A stretch of 11,167 nucleotides of DNA from the NCBI GenBank assembly GCA_038750655.1, contig JBCDGZ010000195.1:1-11167 (forward strand), in the 5' to 3' direction. Positions 1 to 7,069 of this stretch are shown here, piece after piece (the first letter of the stretch is position 1; each line of letters opens with the position of its first letter). The notes under the pieces are model-generated. The model was not told the origin of the DNA, made no database searches, and was given only the letters and a program-made list of their open reading frames with translations. A program made the translations under genes and the position numbers. This stretch comes from JBCDGZ01 sp038750655 (GTDB taxonomy: Bacteria; Bacteroidota; Bacteroidia; Chitinophagales; Saprospiraceae).

Positions 1-1
1 A

Positions 2-1222
2 AATCTTCCACTACAACCCGAGACCAAAGCGGTAATGACGGCCATCAAAAAATTCAAGCCAGATCGCATCCTCTCCCTACATGGTATTAGCGATACCGAT
101 CACGGTGGTGTCTTTGCCGATCCGGTGGAAGGGCAAGCCCGAGAGCTGGCCTGCCGAATGGCCGTGCTCTCTTTGGGAGAGTTGGATAAGGGCAAATGGT
201 CGGCCGAGATCAATGTGAGGGGCAACCGAGTAGCCAAGGGCGTATGCGAGGCGCGCTACCCTGGCTCGCCACCCAAGATTTTTAAAGAGCATACCAGCCT
301 GGGGAGCTATGCCTCCCAAGATAAGGCTCTCGGAGGCTTAGGAACGATGGTGATCACTCATGAAGTAGCAGGCAAAGGCCATCTTGCAGATAAAGGTAAG
401 GGGCGGAGCCTGGAGACGCTGATGCCGGGTATTCGCGAGTTCCTGTTGGATCACGAAAATGAACGCTCCGTTGCTGATGATTTACTGAGATCACACGTTG
501 ACAAGGACTTTTTGCAGGGAAATTCGGGAGGTAAAAGCTTGGCTTCAAAAAACATTAAGCTTGCTGTGGCTGATCGATTTGAAGATATGAATACCTACTA
601 CAAAAAAGTCTGGCGGCCAAAGGCTCCTGATAAGAAAAGTCTACCTAGAGCCCTTAAGATCGTCAGTTCTTATCGCTCCTTTAAAGATCAAGCTCGTATT
701 GTGAAAGGTCAGCTGAAAAAACAAAAAATCACCACAAAAAGTACAGAAGCGGAGATCAAAAAAGCACTATTGGATATATTGACTACTCGCTCTATGCCCG
801 GTTTTTCTCGTCACCATTGGGGAACAGAAATCGACGTACAGTCCGCTAAGCGATCAGATTGGATCAAGGGGGGGAGATATGAACCTTTGATTCCGTTTTT
901 GCGAGAGGAAGCTCGTAAGTTTGGCTTTTTTCATCCCTATTCACAAGCCTATCCCGCTCAGGGTATTGCAGGCTTTCCCGACGCCAGTCTACCGCATTAC
1001 CAAGAGGAACCCTGGCACTTATCCTATGCACCAATTGCCAATGTGGTGCAGGAGGAATGGGCAAAGCAATTTCAGGGAAAAGAGCTAGAGAAGCTTATCG
1101 AAGAGACGGCTAAGGCCATCGCCAGTTCGAAAAAGAATAAACAGCACATCGAAGACATTAAGAAGGCTTTGAAAAGCATCGGTATCGCCAATTTCCAGAC
1201 CAACGTTTCTCCCGCACCTTGA
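2..1222 (+). CDS. M14-M15 fusion peptidase, probable peptidoglycan hydrolase (5'-truncated by window edge)
   Basis: The reading frame is open through the left edge, so the true start lies outside; the first visible Met is at base 35 and residues are numbered from it. The segment before and after that Met (LPLQPET, then ILSLHG with H16) matches the part of M14 zinc carboxypeptidases that carries the third zinc ligand. The stretch VITHEV supplies the expected catalytic Glu (E110), as in MpaA-type enzymes that cut the gamma-D-Glu/diaminopimelate bond. The first zinc pair (HxxE) would lie off the window. Residues about 165-345 are an M15 VanY-type D,D-carboxypeptidase: SSYRSFKDQ (211-219), SRHHWGTEID with ligands H260 and D267, and EPWH with catalytic E325 and ligand H328. 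The last 50 residues are a Lys-rich helical tail. A secreted cell-wall enzyme or a delivered lytic cargo are both possible; the missing N-terminus hides any signal peptide. It converges with the next gene at a 5-base gap. Confidence 0.85.
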   Translation, partial: NLPLQPETKAVMTAIKKFKPDRILSLHGISDTDHGGVFADPVEGQARELACRMAVLSLGELDKGKWSAEINVRGNRVAKGVCEARYPGSPPKIFKEHTSLGSYASQDKALGGLGTMVITHEVAGKGHLADKGKGRSLETLMPGIREFLLDHENERSVADDLLRSHVDKDFLQGNSGGKSLASKNIKLAVADRFEDMNTYYKKVWRPKAPDKKSLPRALKIVSSYRSFKDQARIVKGQLKKQKITTKSTEAEIKKALLDILTTRSMPGFSRHHWGTEIDVQSAKRSDWIKGGRYEPLIPFLREEARKFGFFHPYSQAYPAQGIAGFPDASLPHYQEEPWHLSYAPIANVVQEEWAKQFQGKELEKLIEETAKAIASSKKNKQHIEDIKKALKSIGIANFQTNVSPAP

Positions 1223-1227
1223 CCCTA

Positions 1228-2349
1228 TTAATCACAGTCACACTCATCCATGTCCAGCTCAATGCACATCACACTGACCAGGTCTGCGTAGAGTAATCGG
1301 TCCAGATTCTGGAAGGAAGAAAGCAATGCCTCCACCTCTGCGGTGTTGTTGATAATATCTTGTTCGAGATTGCTTAACGGAGCTAGCTTAGCATTGCAGT
1401 CTGTAATGGCGTTGCCAATATTCTCCAGAAGTTCTCCTTGGTTAAGGCCCGTCAGGTAATCATCAAAGCCGACGACTTCCTCTGTTGCCCCGTAGTCGGC
1501 ATAAAAGCAGCGCGTCCATTCCGCCAAGATGGTTTCGATAAGGGCTAATGATTGCCCACTTCGGTGATTCTCTAGACTCAGAGGATCGAAAGTACCGAAA
1601 TTGGTGTAAATTTCTAAAGCGACCAAGCGTTGAATGATGGTTTCCCTTAATACTTCAAGTAAAACATTGGTCATTCTATTTTGACCTCCCGTAAATCCGG
1701 TTGCTGATGCATTCAAAAAGGTTGTTTTAACAGCCTCCCAGTTGGCTTGGAGTAGCACCCGAGATTCCAAGAGGTAATCCTTGGCCGCTCTCAGCAGCTC
1801 CATCCGCCGGGGTTGGTTTTGCAGTTGTGTTAAGGTTTCCACCGGATCTTTATCAAACAGCAGGTATTCTATTATAGGAAAGGGGGCAAAATTGATAGAA
1901 CTACTTTCCTTGATAAAATTCGCATCCAGGGTGGTGCTGGTCTGTGCTAGGGCCTCTTCGACAACAGTAGGCTTAGAAATAGGCCATTTATCAGAAACTG
2001 TCAAATTGTTCCATTTGAGCGCAGTCATTTGATCGTAAAAATCATACAGCTTTAATCTAGTGACCAAAAGATTGGCCGCTATCCAGCTTTGCTGCACTTC
2101 CGTCAAGTGATCGATGGTAGGATTTGCGGAGAAGGCGTCTACCTTATTGCCCAGCATTTCTATAGAATTTTCGACCTCGGCAAACAAAGGCGTAATGGCA
2201 TACCGGTCAACAGTTGCCAACTGCTCCAAGCGCAAATCGATCAATTCTTGATTGTTTTTGGGGTCTTGCTGTTCATCATCTTTATTACAGGCGACAATCA
2301 AGCAGAGAGTACTTAGTGCTAAAGAGGCTATAATGAGTCGATATTTCAT
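1228..2349 (-). CDS. Imelysin-family (M75-like) lipoprotein with altered GxHxxE motif
   Basis: The protein begins with a lipoprotein signal peptide ending in LIVAC, with the lipidated Cys at residue 21. The Asn-Lys-Asp-Asp-Glu that follows resembles the Bacteroidota lipoprotein export signal (consensus near QKDDE), which suggests display on the cell surface. The remaining 350 residues are almost all helical and fit the imelysin/EfeO-like fold: the QSWIAANLLV helix, a central PFPIIEYLLF segment (156-165) at the place of the family's GFHAIEYLLW, and a long second half rich in W, R and Q helices. The Gly and His of GxHxxE are both Pro here and only E161 remains, so metal binding is probably changed. 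The C-terminus is short, acidic and Cys-rich. Family members act in iron uptake or bind substrates; few have a proven reaction, so the substrate is unknown. It lies 57 bases downstream of the Kef antiporter but has its own likely promoter. Confidence 0.82.
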   Translation of the reverse strand: MKYRLIIASLALSTLCLIVACNKDDEQQDPKNNQELIDLRLEQLATVDRYAITPLFAEVENSIEMLGNKVDAFSANPTIDHLTEVQQSWIAANLLVTRLKLYDFYDQMTALKWNNLTVSDKWPISKPTVVEEALAQTSTTLDANFIKESSSINFAPFPIIEYLLFDKDPVETLTQLQNQPRRMELLRAAKDYLLESRVLLQANWEAVKTTFLNASATGFTGGQNRMTNVLLEVLRETIIQRLVALEIYTNFGTFDPLSLENHRSGQSLALIETILAEWTRCFYADYGATEEVVGFDDYLTGLNQGELLENIGNAITDCNAKLAPLSNLEQDIINNTAEVEALLSSFQNLDRLLYADLVSVMCIELDMDECDCD

Positions 2350-2389
2350 AGTAAACTGTTGAGTTCATCGAAGGGCTGAATATTCCGCT

Positions 2390-2397
2390 CAAAGATA
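2390..2397 (-). promoter_or_regulatory. Bacteroidota -7 promoter box for the imelysin-like gene
   Basis: Read on the minus strand the eight bases are TATCTTTG, a perfect match to the TAnnTTTG -7 box of Bacteroidota sigma-A promoters. It lies in the 57-base gap just upstream of the imelysin-like start and would place transcription start about 35 bases before the ATG. I do not see a convincing TTG -33 box at the usual spacing, which would fall inside the end of the antiporter gene. Confidence 0.5.
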
Positions 2398-2406
2398 CAA
2401 TAATAT

Positions 2407-4287
2407 TTATTCTTGATTCATCACCAATCGCATCTCCTCACTGTCCCAGACGGTATCGTGCTCAATAATGTCTGTTTTCAAATCGGCTTCCAGGAGTCTT
2501 TCCTGTTCAGCAATTTCTTCTCGAACCTTGAACGCATAGTCCTTATTATTTCGAGGTTGGCTGGCCAGTTTGCGGAGGCTCTTTTCATCGAACTTGATAA
2601 ATTTCTGGGCTTGGCGGTGCAGGGTATATTTTCGGAAGCCCATTTGGGCCAGAACGTCGCTGGCCAGTTTGACCGAAGTATCCAGTGATTCTCGGTATAC
2701 ATCGTCTACGCCGAGGTTGATGAGATCATAGGCATCGTAGCGATTTTTGGCCCTGACCATGAGTTTGACATCGGGATATTGTTTTTGAATGGTTCTGACC
2801 AATTCAAGGGTCATATCTGGATTATCGAGAGCGGCGATCAAAAAATCGGCCTCGGCGATCCCCGCCGATTCTAGCAAATCCATCCTGGTGGCATCGCCAT
2901 AGTATACCTTAAAGCCCATTCTTCTCAGCAAATCTACCCGGTTAGAATCGTGATCCAGGATGGTGGCCTCGACGCCGTAGGCCCTTAGGAAGCGGCCGAC
3001 TGTGCTACCGAAATGGCCAAAGCCCGCCAGGATAACTTTTTGCTTGGTCTCAATCTCGTCCATCGGTTGTTCTTCGGATTCTTTGGTGCCAAAATTGGGC
3101 AGAATCAGGCGCTCGTTCACAATGGCCAAAATGGGAGTGAGGGTCATGGTCAGTGCGGTGATGACCAGCATCATATCCATCTGCGTCTTATCCAGAATAT
3201 TGAGTTGGAAGGCAAAAGAGAGCAGTACGAAGGCGAATTCCCCGATTTGGGCCAGGCCGACGGTCAGCAGCAGTCGCTGGTCCAGTTTGAGTTTGAATAA
3301 GGCGCCGACGATAAATAGGACGATGGCTTTGAGCAGGATGATGGCAATGAGCAAACCGCCGACCATCATTGGATTTTCTTTGATGATAATGAAATTGATC
3401 GAGGCGCCGACGGCCATGAAGAAGAGGCCGAGTAGGAGGTCTTTGAAGGGTTCGAGGGTGCTTTCTAGCTCGTGCTTGAATTCGCTGTTGGCCAGGACTA
3501 CACCGCCGAGGAAGGCCCCTAGGGCGGGGCTTAGGCCGACCAGCTCCATGAGAAAGGCAATGCTCAGGACGATGAGCAGGGCGGAGGCGGTCAGTAGCTC
3601 GCGCACCCGGGCTTTGGTGATCAGCCGCAGCATGGGGACGATGAGGTAGCGCCCGGCTGCTACGACGGCGGCAACTGATAAAATGATGGCCAGGGTCTGT
3701 AGCCACAGCGGCAGGTTTTCGAGCAGGTTGGCGGTGCCGCCGTGATCATCGCCGGTGTGGTGTGGCGCTGCGTTAGACAGGAGCGGAAGGGCCCCCAGCA
3801 TGAAAATGACGATGATGTCCTGAAAGAGTAGGATGGAGAAGGAGGAGGTGCCGTAGGTGGTATGGAAAAGGCCGTTTTCTTTGAGGGTTTGTAGGGTAAT
3901 GGCCGTAGAGGAGAGGGCGACCGCCATCGAGATGGTTAGGCAGACCTGCCAGTTGTATCCCAAAGCCATAAAGAGCAAGTAGGTCAGCAGCATCGTGATG
4001 GCCACCTGGGCTCCACCCATCCCGATGATAGTTTTTCGCATTTTCCAAAAATTCTTGGGTTCAATTTCCAAACCAATCAGAAAGAGCATCATCACTACTC
4101 CAAATTCGGCGAAGTGCAGAATATCCTCTCCTTCTTCACTAACAAAACCCAAGAGATAAGGGCCAATCAGAATACCGGCCAGCAAGTAGCCCAAGACCGA
4201 GCTGAGGCCGAAACGCTTGGCCAAAGGGACGCATATAACGGCGCCGGCGAGGAAAATAATGGCTTCGATGAGAATACTACCAGTCAT
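2407..4287 (-). CDS. kefC: KefC-like K+/H+ antiporter (CPA2 family) with RCK/KTN domain
   Basis: This is an inner-membrane monovalent cation:proton antiporter of the CPA2 family, the length (626 residues) being that of E. coli KefC (620). Residues 1-390 hold about a dozen membrane segments with family hallmarks: FLIGLEIEP (69-77), SSTAI (126-130), the LLFQDI motif (153-158), and an ESTLEPFKDLLLGLFF loop matching KefC. Around residue 415 begins the cytosolic KTN/TrkA-N Rossmann domain with GFGHFG (422-427), then LDHD, YGDATRMDLLESAG and VRAKNRYDAYDL. In E. coli this domain binds glutathione (channel closed) or glutathione adducts (open), giving K+ efflux and protective acidification after electrophile attack. 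As recalled, E. coli has Arg in GFGRFG where His is seen here, and the region after the KTN core is diverged, so the gating ligand may not be glutathione. A His-rich insert (HHTGDDHGG, about 175-184) lies in one loop. Its start codon shares a base with the preceding gene's stop. Confidence 0.93.
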   Translation of the reverse strand: MTGSILIEAIIFLAGAVICVPLAKRFGLSSVLGYLLAGILIGPYLLGFVSEEGEDILHFAEFGVVMMLFLIGLEIEPKNFWKMRKTIIGMGGAQVAITMLLTYLLFMALGYNWQVCLTISMAVALSSTAITLQTLKENGLFHTTYGTSSFSILLFQDIIVIFMLGALPLLSNAAPHHTGDDHGGTANLLENLPLWLQTLAIILSVAAVVAAGRYLIVPMLRLITKARVRELLTASALLIVLSIAFLMELVGLSPALGAFLGGVVLANSEFKHELESTLEPFKDLLLGLFFMAVGASINFIIIKENPMMVGGLLIAIILLKAIVLFIVGALFKLKLDQRLLLTVGLAQIGEFAFVLLSFAFQLNILDKTQMDMMLVITALTMTLTPILAIVNERLILPNFGTKESEEQPMDEIETKQKVILAGFGHFGSTVGRFLRAYGVEATILDHDSNRVDLLRRMGFKVYYGDATRMDLLESAGIAEADFLIAALDNPDMTLELVRTIQKQYPDVKLMVRAKNRYDAYDLINLGVDDVYRESLDTSVKLASDVLAQMGFRKYTLHRQAQKFIKFDEKSLRKLASQPRNNKDYAFKVREEIAEQERLLEADLKTDIIEHDTVWDSEEMRLVMNQE

Positions 4288-4889
4288 TATCGCGCAAGTT
4301 TTTTGATTTCAGGAATATCATTTTGGAACACACAACCTTTTACCTCCGATACCGGTATCTCCTCGCGCAGATTATAGATGATTTCGCGGTATTGCTCTGC
4401 GTGCATCGCCAGTTGCTCCTCGGTCAGCTTATGGGTGCCCATCACCGCATAGGGCGAGATATAGCGCATTCCACAAAGTCGGGCCGTTTGCTCAAAAGGC
4501 CGCAAAAACTGATTAATAGAGTACACATTTTTACCCTCAGAACGATAGACGGCCTCTGATCCGCCCGTTGTGATGACTTGCAGGCACATTTTTCCTTTTA
4601 GCTCATTACCTCCGGGGCCGTACGCCCAGCCAAATTCCAGGACCATATCGATCCACTGCTTGAGTAGGGGAGGGCAGCTGTACCAATAAAAGGGATGGTG
4701 CCAAACGATGATGTCGTGTTGCAGCAGCAGCTCTTTTTCACGCTCCACATCAATCTGGAAATACGGATACTGTTCGTACAGATCATGGAACGTCACCTCC
4801 GGCATCGCACTGATGGATTTTACGAGGGCTTTATTGGCTCTTGACTGTTCAAATCTTGGATGAGCAAATAGTACTAGGACATTTTTCAT
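4287..4889 (-). CDS. KefF/KefG-like NAD(P)H quinone oxidoreductase, Kef ancillary subunit
   Basis: A flavodoxin-like FMN protein of the NQO family, 200 residues, close in pattern to E. coli KefF and KefG (176-184 residues). Visible hallmarks are VLVLFAHPRFEQSRANK at the N-terminus (FMN phosphate loop), LYEQYPYFQIDV, the long IVWHHPFYWYSCPPLLKQW segment that matches the KefF substrate/FMN region, GWAYGPGG and TTGGSE. Members reduce quinones with NAD(P)H and also sit on the Kef antiporter as an obligatory or stimulating subunit. Its stop and the antiporter's start overlap (TAATG, one shared base), so the two are translationally coupled and surely act together. The start at 4889 is preceded by no Shine-Dalgarno sequence, usual in this phylum. 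I cannot decide from sequence between KefF and KefG naming. Confidence 0.92.
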   Translation of the reverse strand: MKNVLVLFAHPRFEQSRANKALVKSISAMPEVTFHDLYEQYPYFQIDVEREKELLLQHDIIVWHHPFYWYSCPPLLKQWIDMVLEFGWAYGPGGNELKGKMCLQVITTGGSEAVYRSEGKNVYSINQFLRPFEQTARLCGMRYISPYAVMGTHKLTEEQLAMHAEQYREIIYNLREEIPVSEVKGCVFQNDIPEIKKLAR

Positions 4890-4957
4890 TAGTGATAGAT
4901 TTACTAGGCTAATGAGGCAATATAAGAAAGCTTTGGCTAGGTGTATATTGATGTATA

Positions 4958-4965
4958 CAAATATA
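4958..4965 (-). promoter_or_regulatory. Candidate -7 box for the kef pair
   Basis: The minus strand reads TATATTTG, a full match to TAnnTTTG, about 70 bases upstream of the oxidoreductase start in the divergent intergenic region. No clear -33 TTG lies at 17-20 bases, and the region is AT-rich, so the match could be by chance. Confidence 0.35.
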
Positions 4966-5003
4966 AACTCGAATCGTTGATGATTTTATTCGAAAAGAAC
5001 ACC

Positions 5004-5033
5004 CAAGGGCGATCCAAGGCCCGCTTTCCCTTG
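5004..5033. promoter_or_regulatory. Inverted repeat in the divergent intergenic region
   Basis: CAAGGG (5004-5009) and CCCTTG (5028-5033) form 6-base arms around an 18-base spacer; a second CAAGG copy at 5015-5019 can also pair with the right arm. The location between the kef pair and the DUF4157 gene would suit an operator or a 5' leader hairpin. The arms are short and chance is possible. Confidence 0.25.
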
Positions 5034-5054
5034 ATAATACGCCTAACTTCAAGT

Positions 5055-5067
5055 ATATTAGTAATAT
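5055..5067. promoter_or_regulatory. 13-base palindrome overlapping the DUF4157 start codon
   Basis: ATATTA-G-TAATAT is a perfect odd palindrome whose last two bases are the A and T of the ATG at 5066. As DNA it could bind a dimeric regulator; as RNA the stem is only A-U pairs and weak. An outer GTATAT/ATATAC pair (5053-5058 and 5069-5074) is an alternative pairing. Because the region is AT-rich, the regulatory reading is tentative. Confidence 0.25.
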
Positions 5068-6499
5068 GATATACGAAAATCAATATACCAAAAATTCCTT
5101 CGCTCCAAGCCAGCGACCATTGCTAGCTCCCACCGCCTCCGGCAGCGAAGCCCAGGCCGATCAAATGGGCCATTATTTCCGCTACAGCAACCTCAACAGC
5201 ATCTCCTCTACCCTGGGGCTCAGCCCCCAGGAATACCGCATCCATACCGGCCGCGACGCTATCCAGCGCACCGAAGCCCTCGGTGCCCGCGCCTACGCCT
5301 ACGGCCGCGACATCTACTTCAACCGCGGCGAATACCAGCCCGCCAGCCCCGAAGGCCGCACCCTCCTGGGACACGAGCTGACCCACGTCGCCCAGCAAAA
5401 AGGCCATCAATCGGTTATCCAGAAAAAGGACGACCCCAAGAAAAAAGAAGACGACACGCCCGGATTCAATAAATTCGTCTACAACATCGCCAAAGAAGCC
5501 CTGGGCGAGGAGAAGCTGGATGAATACGCCCGCCAACTGGCTCAAGTGGCTATAGATGCTTTCTTGGACAAAGCAAAAGAACAAATCAACGATGGCCCCG
5601 GTTCAGAAGGAGATAAACTGGCTTCCAAAGCGCGGGCATTAGGCATGGCCACCTCCGTTCAGCCCGATTTGGAAAAAGCCGTCCAAGACTTAATGAAATC
5701 CCCCGGTGCTCAGCAATTTGTTAAGGGGACATTGGGGCAAATTGAAAAGAATCCAGCCGCGGCCCTGGCGGCCTTGCTGCTCGGTATGGCCGCTATCTAT
5801 CTCTCTGGTGGCGAAATCGATGAGAAGTTCGGCAAATTCAAAATCGGCGGTGCTGTGGCGGCCAAGGGCTTTACAGACCCTGCCTTCAAAAAAGCATCGC
5901 TCAGCCTGGGGGCCGCCTTGAAAAAATATGAATTGGGATTGAAGACCAGTGTAGAAGTCGGAAAAACGGAGCCGGGTCCCAAAAAGCCCGAGAAGGGCAT
6001 GGTCGTCGGCGTCACACAAGGGCCTATCCCCGACCAAGAAATAGAAGAGCCTCAGGATGTTGTCAAACTAAAAATCAGCCCCTACTTCAAATTGAAAGAT
6101 CGGTTTGGCATCAGCGTAGGGCCTACTTTTGATTCTAACGAAGGATGGGGAGGAGAACTGGCCCTGAGATTCGGGGACAGTAAATCTTTCATTGCTCCGT
6201 CTTTTACCCTTGGTCCAAGTGGTGATTTGGGTATCAACCTAGAGGCAAAAAGTCCATTTCGACTCAAGAATCTTAGTCTCAAAGCCCACCTCCTCTACAA
6301 TTACGATTCCAATACCGTCAAGAGTCTGGGCTTCAGAAGCAGCTACACTTTTACGCCCAGAAATCCCGTTTTTGATCAGCTTTTCATAGCTGTACAAATT
6401 GATGGCCGCCATATTGATGTGCTTGGCCCCAATCAATTGCCACCGCCTCAGAAGGTGTTCCAAGCAGAAGGCGTCTTTGTAATTGGCGGACGATTTTAG
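5066..6499 (+). CDS. DUF4157-domain protein, probable injected or toxin-type cargo with beta-rich C-terminus
   Basis: Residues about 29-119 are a DUF4157 domain: YRIHTGRDA (57-65, the VRvH motif), LGARAYAYGRDIYF, then LLGHELTHVAQQ with the zinc-protease-like HExxH at 103-107. This domain marks many eCIS cargo proteins and polymorphic toxins. A charged linker (120-130) follows, then a helical middle and an 17-residue hydrophobic segment (231-247) rich in Ala and Leu. From about residue 332 the chain is a series of alternating strands with turns at G/D/N (for example GISVGPTF, LALRF, SFTLG, LKAHLLYNY), ending FQAEGVFVIGGRF; a terminal Phe after alternating hydrophobics is typical of outer-membrane barrels. 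There is no signal peptide, which argues against ordinary export. I see no EaxAD third zinc ligand after the HExxH; an EAQAD stretch lies before the domain. The function of the C-terminus is not recognised; pore formation is an inference. Confidence 0.85.
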   Translation: MIYENQYTKNSFAPSQRPLLAPTASGSEAQADQMGHYFRYSNLNSISSTLGLSPQEYRIHTGRDAIQRTEALGARAYAYGRDIYFNRGEYQPASPEGRTLLGHELTHVAQQKGHQSVIQKKDDPKKKEDDTPGFNKFVYNIAKEALGEEKLDEYARQLAQVAIDAFLDKAKEQINDGPGSEGDKLASKARALGMATSVQPDLEKAVQDLMKSPGAQQFVKGTLGQIEKNPAAALAALLLGMAAIYLSGGEIDEKFGKFKIGGAVAAKGFTDPAFKKASLSLGAALKKYELGLKTSVEVGKTEPGPKKPEKGMVVGVTQGPIPDQEIEEPQDVVKLKISPYFKLKDRFGISVGPTFDSNEGWGGELALRFGDSKSFIAPSFTLGPSGDLGINLEAKSPFRLKNLSLKAHLLYNYDSNTVKSLGFRSSYTFTPRNPVFDQLFIAVQIDGRHIDVLGPNQLPPPQKVFQAEGVFVIGGRF

Positions 6500-6508
6500 G
6501 AATAAACG

Positions 6509-7069
6509 ATGATGTTTCGCCTCCTCCTTTTATGCTGGCTAACCGGCTGTTGCGCTTGCCAAACGCCCCGGCAGTCCGCTTCTCCTACACCGGCTAGCCA
6601 GTTGAGTTTCCGAAGTTTAGAGGCGATCAATCTGAGCGAAGATCGACTGCACCTCTCGACGCACGATGATGAGATTTTACTTCTACTGGTGCATTACGAT
6701 CAGCGCCATTTACTACAGCGCGATACCGCTTTCGAACTGCTCTTTGATTCCCTGCACATGAGCCATTCTTTGCCTTATCACTTACCGTTGATTGAGGGCG
6801 ATTACTTGGTTTGTACGCTTTTAGAATTGGACAATGAAGCCTTCAATCCGCAAATTCTAACATTGATAAACAACCAATGGGCGGAGGGCGGTTTTCTGCA
6901 AAAAATCAACCGCTCGAGGATCGATAGCTTATTGGGCTACGATGATTTTCTGGGAATGCAATACTGGCAGATGGAGGCGATGGAAAAGGGGGAGGTTCAA
7001 AAGCTCACTTTCAAAGGTCTACAGCTCTTCGACCGATTTGAATACCAATTACTCTTCACCGCCCGATGA
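6509..7069 (+). CDS. Small lipoprotein of unknown family, partner of the DUF4157 gene
   Basis: The 186-residue product starts with a short signal peptide and the lipobox LTGC (Cys 14), followed by two more Cys at 15 and 17. No Asp-rich export signal follows the lipobox, so it would face the periplasm. The rest is a mixed alpha/beta domain with acidic helices (DTAFELLFDSL, RIDSLLGYDDFLG) and a final beta hairpin FKGLQLFDRFEYQLLF. A second in-frame ATG lies directly after the first, at 6512. It begins nine bases after the DUF4157 gene ends, so the two are co-transcribed. Such a layout would fit an immunity or anchoring lipoprotein for the preceding protein, but nothing in its sequence proves that. 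Its 3' end overlaps the converging helicase-like gene by 21 bases. Confidence 0.7.
   Translation: MMFRLLLLCWLTGCCACQTPRQSASPTPASQLSFRSLEAINLSEDRLHLSTHDDEILLLLVHYDQRHLLQRDTAFELLFDSLHMSHSLPYHLPLIEGDYLVCTLLELDNEAFNPQILTLINNQWAEGGFLQKINRSRIDSLLGYDDFLGMQYWQMEAMEKGEVQKLTFKGLQLFDRFEYQLLFTAR

Noticed and set aside
3002..3649. Plus-strand open frame (215 codons) opposite the antiporter
   Set aside because: Fully antisense to a well-supported KefC-like gene; the product is Ser/Arg/Met-rich low complexity with no recognisable domain.
5212..5231. GC-rich hairpin CCTGGGGC/GCCCCCAGG inside the DUF4157 coding region
   Set aside because: It encodes part of the domain (LGLSPQE) in the C-ending codon style of that segment and has one bulged base; most likely a by-product of codon use.
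5123..5584. Minus-strand frame (153 codons) rich in Gly, Ala and Val opposite the DUF4157 domain
   Set aside because: The composition is the antisense mirror of C-ending codons in the DUF4157 part; no start context or motif supports it.
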